DNA of 64,000 nucleotides. Origin: CAYZJD01 sp964483455. GTDB taxonomy: Bacteria > Acidobacteriota > Terriglobia > Bryobacterales > Bryobacteraceae. How positions within the stretch are numbered: position 1 is the first letter of the stretch; each line of letters opens with the position of its first letter. A model generated the notes under the pieces. It was not told the DNA's origin and did no database searches. It saw nothing but the letters and a program-made list of their open reading frames with translations. The position numbers were made by a program, and so were the translations under genes. Location: positions 1 to 64,000 of the forward strand of contig CAZACK010000018.1 of assembly GCA_964483455.1 (NCBI GenBank). The letters are read 5' to 3'. Positions 50,447 through 59,783 of the stretch are shown piece after piece.

Positions 50447-53400
50447 GGCATCCTCCGGATGTTCTGGAGCGCTTCCAGCCGCGTGGCTCCCTTCCGCTTC
50501 ACGCGCAATTCCTCGTATGGCCCGCAGACTACCCTGTAGTCGCAGAGTTCGCAGGCTTCTTTGGCCGGCGCCGCCGGCAGGAACCCATCGCCGATGGCGC
50601 GGTCGATCGTCTCGATCACGATCCGCGCCCGTTGCCGCGCCTCGCTGTTTAGAAGGATCGGGACCTCGTCGTAGCCCCCGCGCTGCGTGCAGAAGTACAG
50701 CCGGCCGCAGTCGACGGGCTCTCCCAGCAATTGCTCGACCGCCAGCCCGTAGAGCAAGGGCTGGAGCACCGCTCCTCCACCGGTGTATACCGGCCGCTGT
50801 GCGGGCGGCTTGCCGGTCTTGTGGTCCGTCACCCGCAGCCGGCGGCGCTGCTCGTCCCGCTCGACGAGGTCCACCACGCCCCGGAGCCGCGCGCCCTCGA
50901 TCACCGCCTCGTCGGCCACGCTGCGCGGGTCCCGCCCGCCTTCGGCATTGCCGGCGCTCAACCCGAAGCCGAACTCGTAGCGCACCGGCCGCCACTCACT
51001 CTGCGCGGTCGCCTCACGAATCCACCCGCGCAGGTCCGTGCGCAGATCCGCCACCGACGTCTCCCAGACCTTCGGAATCGCCGGCGCCAGTTCCTCTTCG
51101 TACTTGGCGGCCACACGAACGACCACTTCATCGACGACCTGAAGGAACCACTTCAGCTTGCCCGGAGTCAACGGCAGCAGCCGGTTGGCCTCGAGTTTGC
51201 GGAGGATCTCGAACTGCGCTTCGTGGAACAGAGAGCCGCGCGTCAGTGGGTCCATCTCCTGCAACGCGACCGCCTCCTCTCGGGGCTTGAGCCGGTGAAT
51301 GGCGTACAGCAGGAACTGATACGGGCAGGCGGAGAAGCGTTGAAGCGCCGGCGGCGAATAGCTTCGCGCGTGCAGCCGATGCTGCGCCAGCGCCGGCTGG
51401 GGCGCGACGACGCCGTCGGCCCCAGACCACTTTTTCTCCCACCGCTGCCAACGCGCCCGCAGCGATCGCGCCAGGTGCGGATTCACCTCCATGAGGTAGC
51501 GGGCGCTGCCCTGGGCCGGCGCGCCTTTCAGCCCAAGCGCCGAGTGGACGGTCGCAAGGTCGTACTCGGTGTCGTCGATCGCCTGGGCGGCCTCGGCCGG
51601 GGCCGGCCATCCGAGCCTCGCCGGCGCCGCCCGTTCCGCGCGCCGCTCGAAGTCCTTGAGCTCCGGCAGCCTCCCTTCGGCCGCCCGCACCGTCTCGAGC
51701 GCGTAGAAGGAAGGCACGCGCGGCCTCCCCTGCGCCGTGTCCATGCGCGGGTACGACACCACCAGCCTCGCCCGCGCTGCGGCGGCCGCAGTGCGCAGCA
51801 GCAGCCGCTCGCGCGCCGAGCGGTCCTCAAGCTGCGCCAGCCCCGGTTTGACGTTCCTGCGATGCGCGTCCAAAAGCAGCGGATCTTCCATCGCCCGCCT
51901 CGGGAACAGCCCCTCGGCGAGCCCCGGTAGGAACACCGCCTCGAACGTCCGCCCTCGTGCCTCCTCGATCGTCGCCACGAAGACCTGCCCGTAGCGCCGC
52001 GCCGGCGGTTCCGTCCGAAGAAAGCGCAGACGCTCGCTCAGCGCGCCGGCGACTTCGTCGAGATCGACCGGCCCCACCTCCTCCATCGGCTCCAATTCGG
52101 CGAGCGCCGCCAGCACGGGCTCCGGCCGCCGGAGCGCCGTACCCGCCAGTTCGGCGAGCCGTTCGAGCCACTCGCCCCACACCGCCCGGCGAGGCAGCGC
52201 GTCCAGCATCGCCACCAACGGGAGCGCGAACCGCTCGAGATGGCCCAGCCGCTCGATCTGCCGCTCCAGGTGCGCGCGCTCGGCTTCGGTCAAGTCGGGC
52301 TCGGCCAGTTGGAGCCTGAACTCCGCCTCGAGTCCGCGGAGCCGGCGCTCCCAGCGGGAGCGGCCTCCCACCACCGCCGCATCCACGAGCAGCTTCTCCC
52401 AACCGGAGGGCGCCTGGAGAGTCCCGCCGATCGCCGCCGCGTCTTCCGTCTCGACTTCCTCCTCGGCTCCGGCCGGCTCTCCGGCGGGTGCATCGCCTGC
52501 CAGCGCGATGAGCAACTCGTCCTCGGGCGCGACCCATCTCGCTTCGGCTCGGACCGGCGCGCCGCGCTCATCCACCTTCGGCGCCTGGCCGAGCGAAAGA
52601 TACTCGGCGAAACGCGTGGCCGAGCAGCCCTCCGCCGCGCAGGCCAGCAAGGCGAGAAACGCCCGCCCGGCCGGCTCGGGACGCGCGCTGCCGTGCGTGA
52701 AGTAGCCGGGTATTCCCGCCCTGCGCAGCGCTTCCTCCACCAGCGGCTGGTAGCGCTCGGGATTCCTCAACAGGATTGCCGCCTGGTCGAAAGCGACGCC
52801 CTCCGACGCCAGGCCGGCGATGCGCCGCGCGATCTCGACGCACTCCTGTCCCTCGCCGGGCGCCGAGAAGAATTGGAGGTCCGGTCCTCCTTCCGGTCGC
52901 TTTTCGATGCGCGGCTCAAACAGGTTCGCCCGGAAGCCCGCGCTCTCCTGCCCGATTCTCTCGGCCGCGCACCCGAGCGCTTGCTCCAGGGCGCGGACTC
53001 CCTCCTCATCGCCCGCCAGCGCCGTCGCGAGGACGTCCGGCGCGCGCCGCGCCGCCGCCGCCACGAATTCGCGTTGCGACTCGGTCTGCGCTGGAACCGA
53101 CAGCAGCACCAGCGGGAGTCCCAGCAGCCGGTGGCGTCCCCGCCGCGCCTCCTCCGTCGCCAGGCGGAGCACCGTCGCCAGGTCCGCCAGCTTGCGCTCG
53201 GCGAGTTCCGCTTCATATCGAGCCAGCAACCGCGCGAGGTCCGATCCCGGTACCCCGCCGTTCTTCAGGTCATCAGGCCGCACTCCCTCCAGCCGCAGTT
53301 CGCTCAACGTGGCCGCGAGCGCGCGCGGAAAGCCCGAAGCCCGCGCCACCGGTCCGAAGTAGTCCAGCTTGCCGTCTTTGTGCAGCGCGTGCGTCACCCG

Positions 53401-53655
53401 CGCCGCCAGCGCTTCCATGCCCAGCCCGCTCACCGGCGCGAGGCCCTCGGCGGCCATCGGCCCTGAGGCGATCGACGCCGCCATCCGCACCAGGCTCAGC
53501 CGGTGCACGCCCGCGAAGCCGCCGTCGCACGCCGCCCGGACGAAGTCGTCCGCCGCTCCGCGCGTCGGGGCGACCACGACGACTTCGGTGCGCAGCCGCT
53601 CCCTCGCCCGCCGGAGCAGCTCCGCCTGCGACCACGACACCAACAGCCGGGACAC
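50443..53655 (-). CDS. addB: AddB-type nuclease subunit
   Basis: A 1070-residue partner of AddA. The helicase-like N terminus lacks a Walker A (APTRGAADD where a GKT loop would be), so this half is a scaffold. The C-terminal PD-(D/E)xK nuclease is GVVDLVE, then VTDHKTG. The four Fe-S cysteines are present (SACPYQF; EACELCDYRVVCGPY). It starts with GTG 53655 and is the first gene of the two-gene operon. Confidence 0.91.
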   Translation of the reverse strand: MSRLLVSWSQAELLRRARERLRTEVVVVAPTRGAADDFVRAACDGGFAGVHRLSLVRMAASIASGPMAAEGLAPVSGLGMEALAARVTHALHKDGKLDYFGPVARASGFPRALAATLSELRLEGVRPDDLKNGGVPGSDLARLLARYEAELAERKLADLATVLRLATEEARRGRHRLLGLPLVLLSVPAQTESQREFVAAAARRAPDVLATALAGDEEGVRALEQALGCAAERIGQESAGFRANLFEPRIEKRPEGGPDLQFFSAPGEGQECVEIARRIAGLASEGVAFDQAAILLRNPERYQPLVEEALRRAGIPGYFTHGSARPEPAGRAFLALLACAAEGCSATRFAEYLSLGQAPKVDERGAPVRAEARWVAPEDELLIALAGDAPAGEPAGAEEEVETEDAAAIGGTLQAPSGWEKLLVDAAVVGGRSRWERRLRGLEAEFRLQLAEPDLTEAERAHLERQIERLGHLERFALPLVAMLDALPRRAVWGEWLERLAELAGTALRRPEPVLAALAELEPMEEVGPVDLDEVAGALSERLRFLRTEPPARRYGQVFVATIEEARGRTFEAVFLPGLAEGLFPRRAMEDPLLLDAHRRNVKPGLAQLEDRSARERLLLRTAAAAARARLVVSYPRMDTAQGRPRVPSFYALETVRAAEGRLPELKDFERRAERAAPARLGWPAPAEAAQAIDDTEYDLATVHSALGLKGAPAQGSARYLMEVNPHLARSLRARWQRWEKKWSGADGVVAPQPALAQHRLHARSYSPPALQRFSACPYQFLLYAIHRLKPREEAVALQEMDPLTRGSLFHEAQFEILRKLEANRLLPLTPGKLKWFLQVVDEVVVRVAAKYEEELAPAIPKVWETSVADLRTDLRGWIREATAQSEWRPVRYEFGFGLSAGNAEGGRDPRSVADEAVIEGARLRGVVDLVERDEQRRRLRVTDHKTGKPPAQRPVYTGGGAVLQPLLYGLAVEQLLGEPVDCGRLYFCTQRGGYDEVPILLNSEARQRARIVIETIDRAIGDGFLPAAPAKEACELCDYRVVCGPYEELRVKRKGATRLEALQNIRRMP

Positions 53656-53913
53656 TACACCTGTTTACCAGTTTTTCCATCCCCGGCTGCCGCCCCCACG
53701 GAAGCGGAGCGCCTTCGCCTCACCCCGCGGCGGGGTGACTGGCCGGCCCAATCCGCGCAATTGCGCCGGGTCCCTGTCAGTCCCGGACTCCGTCCGAAGC
53801 CGCCGGCCTGGTGAACCGGCGCCCGGCCGCCTGCGTATTCTGCCATGATCGTGTATTCGGCGCGGGCCGTCTGCTCCTGCGGCCAGTTCGCCGGTACTTC
53901 GCGAAGGAGACTT

Positions 53914-54291
53914 ATGAATCTGACCCGTAGACAGACACTGATGAGGATTGCCCTTGGTGTGGCGTTCCTGGCAGGACTGCCGCCCCTGAGCGGCGCTGGT
54001 TCCCCGGCTGCCGGCACGTGGGATTGCGTGGCCGGTACCCCGAATGGAGAGATGAACTGGACGCTCGTCGTGACCGAGAAGGACGGCTCCCTCGCTGGAA
54101 CGATCTCCGGCGAGCTCGGCGAATTTCAACTGGCCGAGGTCGAGTTTCACGATGGCGATCTCACATTTAAGGTGACGATCGACGAAGTGACTTACCGCGT
54201 ACAAGCGAGGATCGAGAAGGACAAGTTCGACGGCAAGTGGGAGGGCGGGGAAGACTCCGGGACCCTGGCCGGCACAAGGCGGAGCGCTTAG
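53914..54291 (+). CDS. Small secreted beta-rich protein
   Basis: 125 residues. The signal peptide has twin arginines (NLTRRQTLMRIALGVAFLAG), possibly Tat. The mature part (AGTWDCVAGTPNGEMNWTL, EKDGSLAGTISGE, then KDKFDGKWEGG) resembles lipocalin-like small domains common in Acidobacteriota, function unknown. A strong Shine-Dalgarno (GAAGGAGA) precedes ATG 53914; the longer frame from 53845 lacks a signal peptide at its start. The 258 bp upstream hold nothing recognisable. Confidence 0.7.
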   Translation: MNLTRRQTLMRIALGVAFLAGLPPLSGAGSPAAGTWDCVAGTPNGEMNWTLVVTEKDGSLAGTISGELGEFQLAEVEFHDGDLTFKVTIDEVTYRVQARIEKDKFDGKWEGGEDSGTLAGTRRSA

Positions 54292-54316
54292 GTCCGGGCA
54301 GGCCCTCAGCCGGCAC

Positions 54317-54341
54317 GGGGCAGACGGAAATCGTCTGCCCC
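54317..54341. terminator. Bidirectional hairpin terminator
   Basis: Perfect 10-bp stem GGGGCAGACG/CGTCTGCCCC with a GAAAT loop, exactly between two convergent stops (54291 and 54344). Confidence 0.7.
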
Positions 54342-54343
54342 GC

Positions 54344-55018
54344 CTACCCCTTCCTGCTCGAATACTTGGCGAACAGCGAGATCAGCTTTTCCGCCGCCTT
54401 GGGGGTGGCCATCTGCTGCTCGATGATCTCCTTGTTCTCGAGCGTCCTGCCGTAGAGGTCGCGGTTCACGCCGAGATCCTGGCGCAGCGTCGCCCCTTGC
54501 ACGGAGATGCCGGCGAAGACCCCGCGCGAGCGCGACCACGAGAGAATCTCCGCCGTCATGTAGGCATCGGTCTGCGCGGTGACGTTGCGGCCGACCGGGC
54601 CGGCGGCGACCGATGCATCCCCGCCAAGGGTGAACTTGCTCGAGAGCAGCCGTTTGACGCCGCGCTCGTTCATCACCAGCAGGATGACATCGACCTCGGA
54701 ACCGCCGATTTGCAGGCCAAAGCTGCCGGCCTCCATACGAACCGCCGCCGGCCCCGTCCAGCCGGCGCCGCCCCGCTTGCGGCAGGAGAGGAATCCGCGT
54801 CCGTACTTGCCGCCGAAAATGAATGCGCCGGTCTTGAGGCCGGGGACCACGACCACGCACTCGGCCTTGTCGAGCAGCTCCTGCGGGACCGCCTTGTCCG
54901 GCGTGGCCATCACTTCGGAGAACACGGCGGCGGCGGCGCTCAGGCGCTTGATGTAGCCGGGTTGCGCCAGAAGCGGGCCCGCGGCCAGCGCGAGTCCCAA
55001 CAGCACTCTGTGTCTCAT
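54344..55018 (-). CDS. Lipid-binding SYLF-domain protein
   Basis: 224 residues with a signal peptide (RHRVLLGLALAAGPLLA). The SYLF/DUF500 domain is full length (AECVVVVPGLKTGAFIFGGKYGRGFL in part; GSFGLQIGGSEVDVILLVMN). Eukaryotic members bind phosphoinositides; the bacterial role is unclear. A strong Shine-Dalgarno (GGAGGAGGT) lies in the 3' end of the upstream TonB receptor gene, whose stop is 2 nt away, so the two form an operon. Confidence 0.87.
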   Translation of the reverse strand: MRHRVLLGLALAAGPLLAQPGYIKRLSAAAAVFSEVMATPDKAVPQELLDKAECVVVVPGLKTGAFIFGGKYGRGFLSCRKRGGAGWTGPAAVRMEAGSFGLQIGGSEVDVILLVMNERGVKRLLSSKFTLGGDASVAAGPVGRNVTAQTDAYMTAEILSWSRSRGVFAGISVQGATLRQDLGVNRDLYGRTLENKEIIEQQMATPKAAEKLISLFAKYSSRKG

Positions 55019-55020
55019 GA

Positions 55021-57507
55021 TTACCTCCTCCCCAGAAGTCGAAGCCTCACATTGAACGCCCGGTGCTGGCCCCTTCCGTAAGCCAAAAAATCGGGCGAAT
55101 CTATGTTGTTGTTTACCACATTTGGATTGCCGTGGTTGGTGAGGTTGTTGAATCCGAAACGCCAGGCCCACAGGTACCGGAAAAAACGGAACCGGCGCTC
55201 GAGATGAAGGTTGACGTTGAAGTAGTACGGAAAGCGGCGCTCATTAGGCCCCCCCACCAGGAACCCCTCTTCGTTCACCACGCTGAAGGGGAACCCGCTG
55301 CGCGACTCCAGCAGGTACTGGACGCTGGTTTCGCGAATGAGGAACTGCAACCGCTTCGGCAGGATCCGTTTGGGGACCGGCGCCCAACCCCAGGCCAGGA
55401 GGCGGTGGGGCGCGTCCCAATCCACCGGACCCGCCGCCTGAGGCGCGTAGACGGGGTTCTCCAGGCTGTAGTCGATGATGGCGTTCGACCGCGAGCGCGA
55501 ATACACATAACTGGCCATCCACTCGAACTGCCCGCTGAAAGTCCGCCTCACCGTGAACTCCAAAGCGTTGTAGCGATCGCTGCGCTGGTTGGCCAGAGAG
55601 TAAAGGATCGCCGCCGGGTTGGCCTCTCCTCGGGGCTCGACGAAGATGAATCCCTTCCAGCCGGACCGCCGGAGGTAGGCCGCCTTGCCGTGGAGACCAA
55701 ATGGCAGCTTCCGCTCCACCGCCAGGCTCCACAGCCTGGCTCGCGGGGATTGGAGCGATTGTTCATTGACCAGGAAGCCGGTTTCCACCGGCCCGCGGAC
55801 CGGCAGGCCTTCGCGAGAGAAGAACGTCGCTACGCTGAGTTGATCCTGGTGGCGCGTGAGCGTGCCCAGTGCGAAGGCGTCGTTGAACACGCCGACCCCG
55901 GCCGCTACCTTTGTGTCCTTCAGCCAGCGCGGCGACCATGCCGCCGAGACGCGCGGCGAAATCAGCAGGTCGCGCACAATCTGGTCCCAGTCGAAGCGAA
56001 TGCCCATCTCGACCAGCAGGTCGTCGCGCGGCGACCAGCGGTCGTGCCCGTACAGGGCCGTCTCGAAATTCGTCTTGCCGAGCCTGCCGTCGCCGGAGAA
56101 AAAGACATAGCGCGCGGTGCTGCCGTCCGAGCGCAGCACGCGATAGTCGTGCCTGGTAACGTCCTGGCTGAACCCGGCCCGTTCCAGGTTCAGCCCGGCT
56201 TTGAACTGGTGCTGCCCGCCCGCACTCCAGACCGGCAGGATGGCGCCGACGATCCATTGCTGGCGATCGCTTCTCCGAGTCAGGTCCACAAAGTAATTGC
56301 CGCGCCGCCCGACCGGCGAGAGCTCGTAAGTGGACTGTCCCTGAGGATTCTGCCGCAGCACGCCCCGGCTGTAGGCAAAGCCGAATTCGAGGAGCAGCCC
56401 CCGGCCGAGGTAGGCCTGGTGGCGGACCATCCCCATGGCGAAGTTCTGCCGGCGGTGGAGCGTCGTTTCCATCGGATCGAGAAAGGACAGCCCGAAGTGA
56501 TCGGAGTCCGCGTAGTTCGCCAGAAATCCCGCAGTGAGGATGTTGGCCGGGGTGAGGTTGACCTGGAAACGAGTGAGGTTGCTGGCGGTGAGGCTGCGAC
56601 TGCGGTCCTCGCCGCGAGGAAGCTCCGGGATGGTGTCCACATCGTAGAAGGTGTCGAAGCCATTGTGGAACCAGGCGCGGTCCCGCGCCAGCGGACCGGA
56701 AACGGTGATGCGCGGCGTCCACTTGCTGATGATCCACCCGCGGTCAGTGCTGACGCTGGGGATGAAGTTGGTGGCCCCGAAACGCCAGCGGTCGTCGCCC
56801 ATGCCGGTCTTGATGTCGAGCGCTGCCGAGGAGCCGCGCCCTTTGTCCACGGCGAATCGGCTGCTGTCGAGCTCGATCGTGCGGACGGCGTCGATGCTGA
56901 GCCTGGTTTCCAGAAGCCCGGTGACCGGGTCGGCGATGTTAAATCCTTCGAGGGAGAAATTCGTCTGCTCGGTGGCGCCGCCGTTGAAGTGCAGCCGCCC
57001 GCGCGTATCCTGCAAGACACCCGGGAACAACGGAAGCGCATTACGGAAATCCTGCGGCGCGGGGTAGGGCACCTCGAGGACCTGCATGTTGTTGAGCTGT
57101 TTCTGGTCGGTGGTCTCGGCGGGATCGATGACGGGCGGGGAGTAGACGACATCCACCGACTCGGTGAATTCGTGCAAGTGCGCCAGCGAGATGATCAGTT
57201 CCGCCGTGGCGTCGCCAATAACGGTTTTCTGCTGGAGAACGAAGAATCCGGGCCGGGCGGCGCGGATCATGTAGTCGCCGGCAGCAGGCAGTTCCAGCCG
57301 GAAGCGGCCTTGGGAATCCGATACGCTCCACAGCGGCTCCCGCAACGCGGGCGCGTGGAATTCAACGCGCGCGCCGCCGACCGGAGCGCTGTTCTCATCG
57401 ACAACCCGTCCGTCGACGGCCACCTGACCGGGCAGCAAGCCTGCCGCGGCGAGCATCCAAACCGGCAACCACGAGTTCGGGCTGAGACGAGCCCCACCAG
57501 CCCGCAT
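55021..57507 (-). CDS. TonB-dependent receptor-like outer-membrane protein
   Basis: 828 residues. A signal peptide (WLPVWMLAAAGLLPGQVA) is followed by a carboxypeptidase-regulatory-like domain (VDGRVVDENSAPVGGARVEF), a plug-like region (QDFRNALPLFPGVL) and a beta-barrel ending near FNVRLRLLGRR. Shorter than the Oar-like receptor at 20.3 kb. Paired with a SYLF protein. ATG 57507 lies 6 nt after TACAAT; an in-frame upstream ATG is not needed. Confidence 0.85.
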   Translation of the reverse strand: MRAGGARLSPNSWLPVWMLAAAGLLPGQVAVDGRVVDENSAPVGGARVEFHAPALREPLWSVSDSQGRFRLELPAAGDYMIRAARPGFFVLQQKTVIGDATAELIISLAHLHEFTESVDVVYSPPVIDPAETTDQKQLNNMQVLEVPYPAPQDFRNALPLFPGVLQDTRGRLHFNGGATEQTNFSLEGFNIADPVTGLLETRLSIDAVRTIELDSSRFAVDKGRGSSAALDIKTGMGDDRWRFGATNFIPSVSTDRGWIISKWTPRITVSGPLARDRAWFHNGFDTFYDVDTIPELPRGEDRSRSLTASNLTRFQVNLTPANILTAGFLANYADSDHFGLSFLDPMETTLHRRQNFAMGMVRHQAYLGRGLLLEFGFAYSRGVLRQNPQGQSTYELSPVGRRGNYFVDLTRRSDRQQWIVGAILPVWSAGGQHQFKAGLNLERAGFSQDVTRHDYRVLRSDGSTARYVFFSGDGRLGKTNFETALYGHDRWSPRDDLLVEMGIRFDWDQIVRDLLISPRVSAAWSPRWLKDTKVAAGVGVFNDAFALGTLTRHQDQLSVATFFSREGLPVRGPVETGFLVNEQSLQSPRARLWSLAVERKLPFGLHGKAAYLRRSGWKGFIFVEPRGEANPAAILYSLANQRSDRYNALEFTVRRTFSGQFEWMASYVYSRSRSNAIIDYSLENPVYAPQAAGPVDWDAPHRLLAWGWAPVPKRILPKRLQFLIRETSVQYLLESRSGFPFSVVNEEGFLVGGPNERRFPYYFNVNLHLERRFRFFRYLWAWRFGFNNLTNHGNPNVVNNNIDSPDFLAYGRGQHRAFNVRLRLLGRR

Positions 57508-57513
57508 GATTTC

Positions 57514-57519
57514 ATTGTA
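57514..57519 (-). promoter_or_regulatory. -10 hexamer of the TonB receptor-SYLF operon
   Basis: TACAAT on the minus strand, 6 nt before ATG 57507. Confidence 0.5.
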
Positions 57520-57809
57520 TCCGCCAGGCGAAACCTGCAATGAAAGTCGTGTGGGTGCTTACTGAGAACCGAGGTTGAGTCGCTTCTCCATTGCCAGCGC
57601 CCGCTTGCTCCATGAGCGCCGTTCGGATTTTGGCACCCGGGTTCATGAGAGGTTCAGCCCGTGCGGGATCCCGATGCGCCCCGGTGCTGGGGAAATCAGG
57701 TCCTGGGGAGCCCGTTGGCTCTACGGGGAATACCTTGGATTCCCAGGATTTTCCGCCGACGGCCTAATGCGGCGGCAGCCACGCCCGATGGGGGTAGTAG
57801 GGCGCCTGC
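57520..57809. other. Intergenic region with no recognised feature
   Basis: About 290 bp between divergent genes. No convincing frame, RNA, repeat or hairpin was found. Confidence 0.6.
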
Positions 57810-58265
57810 ATGGCCGAACTGCTGCCATTCCTGCTTCCGTTCATCGCGGCCCTTGGTTCGGGTGTGCTGTCATTCATCGTTGTGCAGGCCCGAATGCAAG
57901 CGATGCAAGGACGCGATCGGGAGGACTTGACGGAGGCCAGGACTCTACTTGCGCAACACCGCCGGAGCATGGAGGACCGAATCCGGGCAGCCGAGGCGGA
58001 GGCGCGCAAGAAAGCCCTCGATGAGTTCCTGGCGGATGTGCAGGTGGAGGAGCGGCACTACGTGCGCGAAATCCGCTCCGCTGCCGGGCGCCGGAAGTGC
58101 ATGGTGATTCAGGAGCGAATCTGTTTCCGCAACATCCCGCTGTCGCATTGGATCGAGAGCGAGCACCCGGTTGAAGAGACGGGCAACAGCCGGCCGCTGG
58201 ATGGTGGTTCCTATTTCCCCATGAAGAGCATCCGAGCGGCGATCAGCAGCAGGAATGAGCCATAG
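57810..58265 (+). CDS. Membrane-anchored coiled-coil protein of unknown function
   Basis: 151 residues: one N-terminal transmembrane helix (LLPFLLPFIAALGSGVLSFIVV in part), then a charged helix (residues ~30-75, heptad-like, rich in Arg, Glu and Ala) and a globular remainder (KALDEFLADVQVEERHYVRE). The last 55 bp overlap the convergent TauE-like gene. Not recognised as a named family. Confidence 0.6.
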   Translation: MAELLPFLLPFIAALGSGVLSFIVVQARMQAMQGRDREDLTEARTLLAQHRRSMEDRIRAAEAEARKKALDEFLADVQVEERHYVREIRSAAGRRKCMVIQERICFRNIPLSHWIESEHPVEETGNSRPLDGGSYFPMKSIRAAISSRNEP

Positions 58266-58573
58266 ACGCGGCGGATTACGTGCGGCGGAAGGGAGATCAT
58301 GATCCGCGCGCCGAAGTACGCGCCGAGGAAGATTCCGATGGCGAGCAGCAGCGCGTGCTTGAGATTGATATAGCCGTTCCTGTAATACTCGGCGGCGCCG
58401 AGCAGGCCCACAGGAGGAATCAAAGCCGCCAGGCTGGTGCCGATTGCCTCGAGCTCCTTGGCCTTCAGCAGAAAGATGAGGGCCGGCACGATAATCAGGC
58501 CACCCCCGATTCCGAACATGCCGGCCGCCACCCCGGCCACCAGGCCGATGCCCAACAGGATCAGGATCGTCAT
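58211..58573 (-). CDS. Half-size TauE/SafE-like membrane protein
   Basis: 120 residues, about four helices, with the TauE/SafE hallmark GMFGIGGGLIIVPALI near the N terminus. Typical members have two such halves (~250 residues). This one may be a homodimer or a truncated relative. The family exports sulfite, sulfoacetate or related anions; the substrate is unknown here. The 3' end overlaps the convergent gene. Confidence 0.8.
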   Translation of the reverse strand: MTILILLGIGLVAGVAAGMFGIGGGLIIVPALIFLLKAKELEAIGTSLAALIPPVGLLGAAEYYRNGYINLKHALLLAIGIFLGAYFGARIMISLPPHVIRRVYGSFLLLIAARMLFMGK

Positions 58574-58670
58574 TCCTCAGAAGTGTAGCAGGGTGCTGAG
58601 AAAGGTCCAAGAAATCGGCTTCGGCTACGCGGCAGGCGCGTCTGTTATGGTGGACTTTAGAGGACCTCTC

Positions 58671-59783
58671 ATGGAGACACAGCAGGCAGTGCCGGCGCGT
58701 AAGGAGTCGCGCATTCCAGGCACGCTCGGCGTCGTCAGGATCTTCGGCGTTCCCGTCAGGTTTCACTTCACGTTCGTCCTGCTGCTGGTCTTTCTGGTGG
58801 TCGTTGGCGCGGGCGGCCGCCGCGCGGGATTGATCGAGGCGCTCTATCTGGTGGCGCTGTTCGCCTCCGTCCTCCTGCACGAACTCGGACACGCGCTGGT
58901 TTCAAAGAAGTACGGCATCCGGACTCTGGAGATCGTGATGTTCCCGATCGGAGGAGTGGCGCGACTGGAACGCAACCCCAGGCCGAAACAGGAACTGTGG
59001 ATCGCCATGGCAGGCCCGGCCGTGAACCTCCTGATCGCCGCCGCGATAGTCGGCTGGCTGGCGGCGCGAAACGAACTCCCGGCGATCCGCGAGATGGCGG
59101 CCGCGGGCTCGAGCCTGTGGATGCGGATCGCGGGGGGGAACCTGATTCTGGCGCTGTTCAATCTGCTGCCCGCGTTTCCGATGGACGGTGGGCGGATCTT
59201 GCGGTCCATTCTGGCGGTTCGCCGGCCCGAGGATGAGGCCACACGCATCGCCGCCGCCGCCGGACGGCTGCTCGCCATCGGAATGGGGCTGTGGGGGCTC
59301 GTTTCGGCCAATTACTTCCTGGTGTTCATTGCGTTCTTCGTGTACCTTGGCGCGGCTCAGGAAGGGGCGGTGGCGGCCGGGCGCACGTTGACCCACGGCA
59401 CGCCGGTCCGGGCGGCGATGGTGACCGACTTTCGCACCCTCTCGCACGGAAACACCATCCGCGACGCGGCGGATCTTCTACTGGCCACCAGCCAGCAGGA
59501 CTTCCCGGTGACCCATGGCGGCGAGGTCCTTGGCTTGCTCGGACGCAGCGCCCTGCTCAAGGCCATGGCCACCCAGGGACCGGACGCCTACGTCGCCGGC
59601 GTCATGGACCGGGAGTTCATCCGCCTGTCTCCCGACATGGACCTGGCGGATGTGCTGCCGATGGCCGGCCAGATCAACTCGTGCGCGCTCGTCATGGAAG
59701 GCGACCGGCTGCTGGGCCTGCTCACGACGGAGAACCTCACGGAGTTCCTGCTGCTCCGGCGGCTGGAGACGAAGCGCAGTTGA
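58671..59783 (+). CDS. Site-2 protease-like M50 metalloprotease with CBS domains
   Basis: 370 residues. The zinc motif is HELGH (H70, E71, H74) in an early transmembrane helix; the third ligand region is NLLPAFPMDGGR. Two C-terminal CBS domains (from about residue 235) suggest control by a nucleotide. Family members cut membrane proteins within the bilayer. ATG 58671 has AGAGG 8 nt upstream; ATG 58647 is also in frame. The stop overlaps the next gene's TTG start. Confidence 0.9.
   Translation: METQQAVPARKESRIPGTLGVVRIFGVPVRFHFTFVLLLVFLVVVGAGGRRAGLIEALYLVALFASVLLHELGHALVSKKYGIRTLEIVMFPIGGVARLERNPRPKQELWIAMAGPAVNLLIAAAIVGWLAARNELPAIREMAAAGSSLWMRIAGGNLILALFNLLPAFPMDGGRILRSILAVRRPEDEATRIAAAAGRLLAIGMGLWGLVSANYFLVFIAFFVYLGAAQEGAVAAGRTLTHGTPVRAAMVTDFRTLSHGNTIRDAADLLLATSQQDFPVTHGGEVLGLLGRSALLKAMATQGPDAYVAGVMDREFIRLSPDMDLADVLPMAGQINSCALVMEGDRLLGLLTTENLTEFLLLRRLETKRS

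Noticed and set aside
53656..53913. A coding gene in the 258 bp before the small secreted protein
   Set aside because: Frames present have Pro/Arg-rich composition, no ribosome site and no similarity.
55063..57543. 826-codon plus-strand open frame antisense to the TonB receptor
   Set aside because: It mirrors the real gene, has no recognisable domain and a biased Arg/Val/Glu composition; such frames are expected in GC-rich DNA.
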